A program made the position numbers and the translations under genes. From positions 1 through 41,099 of the forward strand of contig CALFUU010000002.1 in the NCBI GenBank assembly GCA_937929835.1: a stretch of 41,099 nt of DNA. Direction: 5' to 3'. Positions within the stretch are counted from its first letter, which is position 1. Every line of letters begins with the position of its first letter. Below are positions 35,966 to 41,099 of this stretch, piece by piece. The notes under the pieces were generated by a model, which saw only the letters and a list, made by a program, of their open reading frames with translations, ran no database searches and was not told the DNA's origin. Origin of the DNA: an uncultured Saprospiraceae bacterium. GTDB taxonomy: Bacteria > Bacteroidota > Bacteroidia > Chitinophagales > Saprospiraceae.

Positions 35966-35985
35966 TGCCGTCGTTTGTGCCGTCG
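35966..35985. promoter_or_regulatory. Right paired TGCCGTCG boxes (putative integrase arm sites)
   Basis: TGCCGTCG at 35966-35973 and 35978-35985, 12-bp pitch, between the int start and the right att core, matching the left pair in orientation and spacing. They may also let the integrase regulate its own promoter. Confidence 0.6.
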
Positions 35986-36089
35986 TTTTTCTTCTTCTTG
36001 GGTGGTCTGTGGTGGTCTTGATAGAGCAACTATCTCTAAATATATAGCCTTAATAGGCCACTGTAGAATATGGCAGAGTTTAGGTGTGG

Positions 36090-36110
36090 GTCCCGTCCAG
36101 ACCGCAAGCA
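36090..36110 (+). repeat. attR core: isolated tRNA-Asp 3' end
   Basis: 21 bp identical to 26845-26865, but the sequence to the left is element DNA (TTTAGGTGTG), so no tRNA can form here. It marks the right boundary of the element. Confidence 0.9.
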
Positions 36111-36143
36111 GAGTCTGTAAGTCATTGATTTACAGGCTCTTTT
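36110..36143 (+). terminator. Terminator beyond attR (probably the original tRNA-Asp terminator)
   Basis: AGAGTCTGTAA / TTACAGGCTCT stem (one G-T pair) with loop GTCATTGAT and TTTT. Same loop as the left terminator. If the element brought the left copy, this one is the ancestral terminator of tRNA-Asp. Confidence 0.8.
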
Positions 36144-36351
36144 GCTTTTTATAAATAAGTAGGTAAAATATAGGTAAAATATACGCCTACCATCTTTCAT
36201 AAAGAGGTGGAATCAACATCGGACTTAAGTGAAATATCTTACTGCCCTACTTTCACTTTTTCGTTATCGGTGTTAAGTAAAATTTCATATCGAAAGCTGT
36301 TTACTTTCTACACTACACCATTGTAGGTTGAAGCACTTTTAATTTAACCTT

Positions 36352-36826
36352 CTACTTAAAATGTTCCAATTCATTTTCCACTCTTACCTTATGATAAATA
36401 GGAATATCCTGGCTAAGAATCTCTAAAGAAACTGCGAACGCAAGTGGGACTTCGCTGTTATTCTTATCCCATCCATTATGAGCAACGATAGAAAATGATA
36501 ATTCCGCAGGTAAATCATATGACTTCACAATGCAATAATATTTCTGAAGAGTATTATCGTCCTATCTTTGACCATCATTGACTTGGTTTGATGCTTTTTT
36601 CCCTAGCTTCCATCGGAAAGTGCCGTAAGAGCTTCTTTTATCGCTACCATTAGTTAAGATTCGTCTGTGATCTTTAAAGTATAAGTTTTGAACTCTTCGT
36701 AAGACTCTCCTAGCTTTGCAGAATCCCAGATTTTGCCTAGTAAGCTAATGTTGCTTCTATGATAATATCAAACTTGATTCTTATTTACGAAGGTTAAGTA
36801 GGTTTCTTTAAATCCTAAGAGTTTAC
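36352..36826 (-). pseudogene. Decayed coding region, resembles the C-terminus of a subtilase (S8)-like protein
   Basis: Read on the minus strand, two overlapping frames give a continuous protein-like sequence. It runs from KLLGFKETYLTFVNKNQ through a TGA and SLLGKIWDSAKLGESYEEFK, a frameshift after YTLKITDES, SSYGTFRWKLGKKAS, an in-frame TAG, then LQKYYCIVKSYDLPAELSFS, IVAHNGWDKNN, and PLAFAVSLEILSQDIPIYHK to VENELEHFK and a stop. At least three disruptions mean it is dead. The end resembles the C-terminal beta-domain of S8 peptidases found beside AAA ATPases in defence islands; that identification is from memory and moderate. Confidence 0.55.
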
Positions 36827-37037
36827 GTTATGCTTGAAGCTGATTTATCTAAAGATAGTTATTATTTCAACCTATCAACTTTAAGTTAAAGCATTGATTT
36901 TCAGAAAGTTGAGTTTGATATTGTTGTAGACACCTTGATACTGGGTATGTGACGAATACACATTAGGTAAGCGTATTGACTCTTTATGGAGGTTTTCCTT
37001 TCAGATACTGCCTACGTTCCTTGCTTAAATGTGACAA
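36827..37037. other. Short gene-free spacer, possibly more of the decayed gene
   Basis: The minus strand has an uninterrupted 38-codon stretch (about SIRLPNVYSSHTQYQGVYNN) between stops. It may be the upstream part of the decayed gene at 36352-36826, but I cannot align it to anything. Confidence 0.25.
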
Positions 37038-37286
37038 TTAGATCATCTCTTCGAGTTCTTTTATTAGCTCCCACAAGTCAACATCTAATCCTGTAGCAAC
37101 TTCTATTAAATAGACTATAGTTGGGTTAATACGGCCTTTCTCAAATCGTTGTATGGATTGTTGGTCCTTGTCTATCCTTGCAGCCAATTCAGCTTGTGTT
37201 AAGCCTGCTTTCAGCCTAGTCTTTTTGAATAAACCTCCTAGTTCCTTAAGTATCTTGTCTTCTATCACACTCGAAAGTGAAAACAA
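37038..37286 (-). CDS. XRE-family HTH regulator
   Basis: 82 residues at most. Cro/C1-type HTH: LFKKTRLKAGLTQAELAARI then DKDQQSIQRFEKGRINPTIV, then YLIEVATGLDVDLWELIKEL. The longest frame starts with TTG at 37286; a GTG at 37268 (IEDKILKELGG) gives 76 residues and is equally likely. The overlapping palindromes at 37297-37319 lie directly upstream and probably serve autorepression. The decayed gene lies downstream on the same strand, so this may be an orphaned regulator. Confidence 0.85.
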   Translation of the reverse strand: MFSLSSVIEDKILKELGGLFKKTRLKAGLTQAELAARIDKDQQSIQRFEKGRINPTIVYLIEVATGLDVDLWELIKELEEMI

Positions 37287-37296
37287 AAGCCTTGAT

Positions 37297-37319
37297 CACA
37301 TACAACGTATGTGTTGTAT
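37297..37319. promoter_or_regulatory. Overlapping palindromes, candidate XRE operator
   Basis: CACATAC-AAC-GTATGTG (37297-37313) overlaps ATACAAC-GTATGT-GTTGTAT (37300-37319); both are perfect 7-bp inverted repeats and use shared bases. They lie 10-30 bp before the XRE gene and about 50 bp before the divergent 37368 gene, as expected for an operator controlling both. Confidence 0.55.
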
Positions 37320-37367
37320 TGGGTATCTTAGCTATTTCTTCGATAACCATTACCAAAAAACTATTCA

Positions 37368-37751
37368 ATGTCATTTTTACTTATAGCCGCAATTATTGCC
37401 ATTCTACCTGCCTACATCGCTAACTCCAAAGGTCGTAGCTTCTTTCTGTGGTGGATATACGGGGTGTTGTTCTTTCTCTTTGCACTGCCTCATTCACTTC
37501 TAATTAAGACAAATAAGAGAATGGTACATTACAGACAACTTGCACAAGGGATGAGAAAGTGTATGTATTGTGCTGAGATGATAAAGCAAGAGGCTATGAT
37601 TTGTAGATTCTGTGGTAAAGGATACATCGAACAAAGTACAACCGTTCAATCGAGTCCTAACCTACAAGCTCCAACATTGAGCAGACCTTCACCTAAGAAG
37701 GGTATGTCCATAAATGATTTCTATAGAGAGCAAAGAAGTGGAACTAGTTAG
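37368..37751 (+). CDS. Small membrane protein with zinc ribbon
   Basis: 127 residues. Two hydrophobic helices (SFLLIAAIIAILPAYIA; FFLWWIYGVLFFLFALPHSL) are joined by NSKGRS. A zinc-ribbon CMYCAEMIKQEAMICRFCGK (C-x2-C ... C-x2-C) follows at about residues 65-84, and a disordered tail (QAPTLSRPSPKKG). This architecture is common in phage and plasmid genes and resembles superinfection-immunity-type membrane proteins, but function is not established. It is divergent from the XRE gene across the palindromes. Confidence 0.7.
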   Translation: MSFLLIAAIIAILPAYIANSKGRSFFLWWIYGVLFFLFALPHSLLIKTNKRMVHYRQLAQGMRKCMYCAEMIKQEAMICRFCGKGYIEQSTTVQSSPNLQAPTLSRPSPKKGMSINDFYREQRSGTS

Positions 37752-38179
37752 AATAGACATTATGCTTGCAGATTAGTCCATATCAAAGATTTTTTGTTTC
37801 CTGAGCCTTTGTTGAATTGTTCTGATTGCTGTTTTAAAGACCGCCAAGGGTACTTGATAAACTTTTGACAGAATGGTGCTAATCGCTATGCTTTTGACTC
37901 TTAGAGCTAACCTCAGTGGCTTCTGAGTAATATAAGTCACATATCCAAAATATGCCTCTTTATCTAAAAAACTACGATGAATAGGATTTCAAATCAAACA
38001 CTTGGTGTAAAGCCGCCAATTCCAATCCTCTTGACTAAAGTTGATCGCCACCAAACTGTAATGCTGCTGGCCTAAATGAAAGCTATGTTCCACTATCTAA
38101 GCCGAAAGGTCATTTAGCATTCTTCTGTGATTGCTGACTAGTTGTTGAAGAAAATAGACCCCGAAGGGTCTATTAATAC
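37752..38179. other. Gene-free stretch with a small coding remnant
   Basis: No complete gene. On the minus strand 37994-38096 reads as protein-like sequence (SFHLGQQHYSLVAINFSQED, WNWRLYTKCL, stop) after an in-frame TAG, so it is at most a remnant; family not recognised. A strong hairpin closes the stretch at 38153-38174. Confidence 0.35.
38153..38174. terminator. Perfect hairpin after the IS91-like transposase fragment
   Basis: AATAGACCC-CGAA-GGGTCTATT, 9-bp stem with a tetraloop, 5 bp beyond the minus-strand transposase stop. It fits a terminator, or the terminal hairpin that IS91-type elements use for rolling-circle transposition. Confidence 0.6.
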
Positions 38180-38827
38180 TTAGTTGGGAGTAGACCTGTA
38201 ATGTTCAGGAACCTTGACTGTCTTGGTACAATTGTTTCTTTTAATCTTGTCTGGTAACTTATCTCCTAGTCGCTTGAAAGTGCTGTGGTGATGCAGTCCG
38301 TAATATCTAGATTTTTGAAAGTATGGCGGCAATACGTGTCGTAGGAAATGGTTGATGGCGATGAGTGGATGCACTCTCTTTTCTGCGAATTGTGCAGCCT
38401 CTCCTATAGGTTTGTTTTTATAGTCTTTATAAATAATATTTACATAGCTGTCGTTTTTCTGCGTTTTGGCAATGTAATTCAGTCGTGACTTAGAGATGGC
38501 TATTCTGTTGATATATCCTGCCAGATATCGTTCTAGTATTTGTGTATCTGCAGTAGGGTAGGCGTTTCTTACATTCCATCTTTTGGTTTTGACGAGATCT
38601 AGTACTTCCTCCGTGTCTGGCAGTAGCTTGAGATTGTTTTTGTCAATTTCTGCTCTGACCATTTCTAGAAATATATCTCTATAGGTATTGCTTATCTTCT
38701 TGTATGGTGCAAGTTTCTTTTTATGCTTGGGCCAGAACCAGTTACCTGAATCATCGACACCACCAAACGTAATCAGAGCATGGACATGGATATGGTACTT
38801 CATATCAGAGCCAAAGGTATGCAGCAA
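38180..38827 (-). pseudogene. IS91-like HUH transposase, truncated at both ends
   Basis: 216 codons of an IS91/Y2-type rolling-circle transposase. HUH motif HIHVHALITFGG at the start, the tyrosine region LERYLAGYINRIAISKSRL, then NIIYKDYKNKPIGE, FLRHVLPPYFQKSRYYGLHH and KRLGDKLPDKIKRNN. The 5' end is broken: coding sequence continues upstream (ELADDPLLHTFGSD) to an in-frame TAG, and the apparent start is only an internal TTG. The zinc-finger N-terminus is missing, and the C-terminus diverges after NNCTK; a matching C-terminal zinc ribbon lies on the opposite strand at 38831-39013. Non-functional. Confidence 0.8.
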
Positions 38828-38830
38828 AGG

Positions 38831-39013
38831 ATCATCTGCCAGCTCATCTCCATACTAAGTGGCATCAAGCCTTATGCCTGCGAAGCTTGTGGTGGCACAA
38901 ACTTCGAAACCAAAGTTATACGGGCTAACCAGAAATGGATATTCAATTTTATTACGATACCAAGCTATAGAGGTCCGCCAATGAGACCCAAGACTCAATC
39001 TATAAAATTTTAA
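38831..39013 (+). pseudogene. C-terminal fragment of an IS91-like transposase, opposite strand
   Basis: Plus-strand reading ICQLISILSGIKPYACEACG, then GTNFETKVIRANQKW and FITIPSYRGPP to a TAA at 39013. The CEACGG zinc-ribbon half and W-x6-PSYRGPP tail look like the end of the same transposase type whose body lies on the minus strand next to it. Either an internal inversion or two opposed copies with a deletion. Confidence 0.5.
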
Positions 39014-39196
39014 TCACCGCAACTCACCTGATATACCTATGTGCCTAACCAATCAAAATGTCTAAAATCTATAGAAGTCAATATCTCATATAGCATATCG
39101 GCTCTTTTCTAGCTGCATCCAGTTACATATATGCAAAATTATTCATACCTTAAGCTATAGAGCACATCTGAGTTACCCTTTAGAGGGTTCAACTGA

Positions 39197-39227
39197 AATG
39201 TATGTGCACATTGAGTGCGCATACATT
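39197..39227. repeat. Long hairpin before the KAP gene
   Basis: AATGTATGTGCAC-ATTGA-GTGCGCATACATT: 13-bp arms with one G-T pair. A second, shorter hairpin (ACCCT-TTAG-AGGGT) lies about 10 bp to the left. Could be an IS terminus, a terminator or an operator. The only standard start codon of the KAP frame (GTG 39215) lies inside the right arm. The 39014-39196 interval otherwise shows no gene. Confidence 0.55.
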
Positions 39228-41099
39228 CCTTTTGTGTTATCGGTAACCAAAAAATAAAAACTATCTACTCAGACAAAGCAATATCACAAAAGTCACAGGA
39301 CAGATTAAATAGATTCAGGTTTGCATCTGAAATAGCAGATGGCGTAGTTAACTCATTGTCCGATCAAAATGACAGTCTTGTTTTAGGAATAACTGGATCA
39401 TGGGGAAATGGAAAGTCATCATTCGTAAATTTCGTAACGGATGAAATAGAGCGAATAAATAAGGTCAATAAATCTAACTATATAGTCTTCAATTTTAATC
39501 CTTGGTACTTTTCGGGACAGTCAGATTTGCAAACAACCTTTCTGAATCAAATGATTCTCAAACTTGGAGACAAGACGTCAAAATTTAAAAACCTTTCTTC
39601 CAAACTCTCATCTCTGCTAAGCTATTTAAACGCAATAAAATATCTAAATAGTGGAGCAGGAGAAGCGGTGACAGAGTTTAAGAAAATATTAGATAATATT
39701 GGCGAAGAAAAAGATCTTACTTCACTAAAGGAAAGTGTAGATGAGATTTTAAAGGAATCCAATATAAAACTATATATTACAATTGACGATATAGATAGAT
39801 TGACTCCTTCTGAAGTAACAGCCATATTTCAATTAGTAAAATTAAATGCAAATTTTTCAAATACTGTATTCATACTAGCTTACGACTATAATGTTGTAAT
39901 CAATTCATTGCAAAGTAAATTTGGAGGCAATAGTAAAAAATACTTAGAAAAAATTGTGCAAGTAGATTATACTCTGCCTAGGATTTCAAAGTCCATTATC
40001 AAAACAATAGCTTATGAACGTTTCACCTTAATAGTAAATAAGTTCGCTCTTAGTGATAGTGTTTTTCTACAGAGCATTGAGGCGGGAAATGCATCATTTC
40101 TTAGGATGATAAAAAACATCAGAGACATTAATCGGATAGTTAATTCAATTCTAATAAGAATTGGATCTATTAAAGATGAAGTAAATTTTGGTGATTTTGT
40201 AACACTTGAGACTATTAGAATTTATGATCCTGAGGTCTACGCCTACATTTCAGAGGCTAAAGAATATCTGACAATAAATAATAACTCTGGGTCATACAAG
40301 TATGAAAGAAGTAATAGTACCGAAAGCATTAACAAGCATATTGAAAGTCTTTGTTATGCAAGCGATTCGAAATACTTGATAAAAAGTTTGTTTACAACAA
40401 ACAAGGAGGCTGTGTATTATAGTAGCTACGCCAATCAGGACTCGTTTCGCCTCAATAAAATTAGCAATCCATACTATTTTGATAGGTATTTCAATCTAAA
40501 TTTATCTGAATCAGAAATTAGCGAAAAGGATTTTGAAGCATTTTTATCAGGTGACAAGAACAAAATAGCTGAAACATTAGATAAGCTAAAAGTAAACGAG
40601 AAGGTAATTACTTTCTTTGTTTGGCTTGAGCTAAAGATAAATTATCAATTTCCAAAAGACAAGTTAGCAACAATGCTTAAAGAGAGCTTGAGGCATTTAG
40701 AAAAATTACACTATAATCCATCTCCATTTACTTTTGACGAATACAGGGCAATAATTACTACCGTTTCCAAAATTTCTACTTCATATCTAGATTCAGATCA
40801 AGTAAGAAAATTTTTACTCGAATATGTATCTGAGGATAAAGCTATTTTGTCTTTTGCACCGACCTACATTTGTTATACTATTCTTTATTGCAATGAACAA
40901 AAGAATCAAGACAAATTAAAGTACTCTCACTATTGGTATAGGTCTTTTGAAGGCAGTGATGAAAATGTGAGAACTTTTATAAGTTCAATAGAAACTACTT
41001 ACAAAACATTACTTTGGAATTTAGTTACTGATTTTGTAGACGGAGGTATTGATCTTAATGAATCTGAGCAGGAATATATGTGGCTAGAGCTTTACAAAT
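39215..41099 (+). CDS. KAP-family P-loop NTPase, 5' part (runs off the window)
   Basis: 628 codons are present without a stop. Conserved KAP opening SDKAISQKSQDRLNRFRFAS, Walker A GITGSWGNGKSSFVNFV (39394-39417), then NPWYFSG, Walker B LYITIDDIDRLTPSEV (near 39781), FILAYDYNVVINSL and YLEKIVQVDYTLPRIS. There is no transmembrane insert between Walker A and B, so it is a soluble KAP protein. KAP NTPases are frequent in defence islands (PifA is the classical example). Start unclear: GTG 39215 is the only standard codon, but family-like sequence begins about 15 codons later, at the ATA 39254 (KTIYSDKAI). Confidence 0.85.
   Translation, partial: MRIHSFCVIGNQKIKTIYSDKAISQKSQDRLNRFRFASEIADGVVNSLSDQNDSLVLGITGSWGNGKSSFVNFVTDEIERINKVNKSNYIVFNFNPWYFSGQSDLQTTFLNQMILKLGDKTSKFKNLSSKLSSLLSYLNAIKYLNSGAGEAVTEFKKILDNIGEEKDLTSLKESVDEILKESNIKLYITIDDIDRLTPSEVTAIFQLVKLNANFSNTVFILAYDYNVVINSLQSKFGGNSKKYLEKIVQVDYTLPRISKSIIKTIAYERFTLIVNKFALSDSVFLQSIEAGNASFLRMIKNIRDINRIVNSILIRIGSIKDEVNFGDFVTLETIRIYDPEVYAYISEAKEYLTINNNSGSYKYERSNSTESINKHIESLCYASDSKYLIKSLFTTNKEAVYYSSYANQDSFRLNKISNPYYFDRYFNLNLSESEISEKDFEAFLSGDKNKIAETLDKLKVNEKVITFFVWLELKINYQFPKDKLATMLKESLRHLEKLHYNPSPFTFDEYRAIITTVSKISTSYLDSDQVRKFLLEYVSEDKAILSFAPTYICYTILYCNEQKNQDKLKYSHYWYRSFEGSDENVRTFISSIETTYKTLLWNLVTDFVDGGIDLNESEQEYMWLELYK

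Larger units (their letters stand above)
26845..36110. mobile_element. 9.25-kb integrative element in tRNA-Asp
   Basis: Bounded by the 21-bp tRNA 3'-end repeats. Next to the right end it carries a tyrosine recombinase reading inward on the minus strand. A compact minus-strand module follows (integrase, 296-aa protein, excisionase-like HTH, 101-aa protein, polymerase-like protein) and then cargo on both strands. DNA is visibly more AT-rich than the paa region. No relaxase, conjugation or capsid gene is present, so it is neither a self-transmissible ICE nor a complete phage; a satellite or mobilisable island is the best description. Paired TGCCGTCG boxes lie just inside both ends. Confidence 0.88.

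Noticed and set aside
36160-36181. Tandem 11-bp repeat TAGGTAAAATA (two copies) after attR
   Set aside because: Only two copies of an AT-rich unit; no array, and no link to att or a gene.

Overview
The window is a piece of a Bacteroidota chromosome. Evidence for this: a secreted protein with a type IX secretion C-terminal sorting domain, a TonB-dependent receptor with an N-terminal carboxypeptidase-like regulatory domain, two membrane-anchored LytTR regulators, a DUF4139 protein and AT-rich intergenic DNA. The gene style fits the Saprospirales/Chitinophagales side of the phylum, but the sequence does not fix a genus.

From 1 to about 23.7 kb the DNA looks like ordinary core chromosome. A partial DUF937 gene is followed by an eight-gene phenylacetate operon on the minus strand, in transcription order paaE-A-B-C-D-G-H-Z (8869 down to 440). 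It encodes the whole phenylacetyl-CoA epoxidase (PaaABCDE), the epoxide isomerase (PaaG), the ring-opening enzyme (PaaZ, here with an extra C-terminal DUF1569-like domain) and a 3-hydroxyacyl-CoA dehydrogenase (PaaH). PaaK, PaaF and PaaJ are not in the window. A 20-bp palindrome close to the known PaaR operator lies 10 bp before paaE, and a TetR gene (about 16.0-16.6 kb) is a candidate regulator. Next come an orphan histidine kinase, a DUF4139 protein, a TonB receptor preceded by a LytTR regulator, a T9SS-exported Asp-box protein, a divergent kinase/acyl-CoA dehydrogenase pair resembling the two halves of ACAD11, a glutathione peroxidase and a TPR-LytTR regulator.

From about 24.3 kb to the end the window is an accessory or defence island. 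It opens with a DarT-DarG toxin-antitoxin pair directly behind a short ORF that joins an HsdR-like start to an HsdS-like end, apparently a type I restriction remnant. An intact tRNA-Asp(GTC) at 26786-26859 is the integration site of a 9.25-kb element bounded by a 21-bp repeat of the tRNA 3' end (26845-26865 and 36090-36110). The repeat continues at both ends into a terminator hairpin with the same loop. The element carries a tyrosine recombinase, an excisionase-like HTH protein, three unknown proteins in the same block and a protein with what look like palm motifs A, B and C of T7-type single-subunit polymerases. Paired TGCCGTCG boxes with a 12-bp pitch sit just inside both ends and look like recombinase arm sites. 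The cargo (27.0-31.6 kb) is small, mostly unrecognised proteins, several with signal peptides or membrane segments.

To the right of the element lie a decayed coding region resembling the end of a subtilase-like protein, an XRE regulator with overlapping palindromes upstream, a zinc-ribbon membrane protein, a broken IS91-like transposase with its zinc-ribbon end now on the opposite strand, and the 5' part of a KAP-type P-loop NTPase that runs off the window.

A recurring oddity is that tetR, paaD and the KAP gene show homologous-looking N-terminal sequence with no ATG at the expected start. The strongest candidate for something new is the small tRNA-Asp element with its polymerase-like protein.
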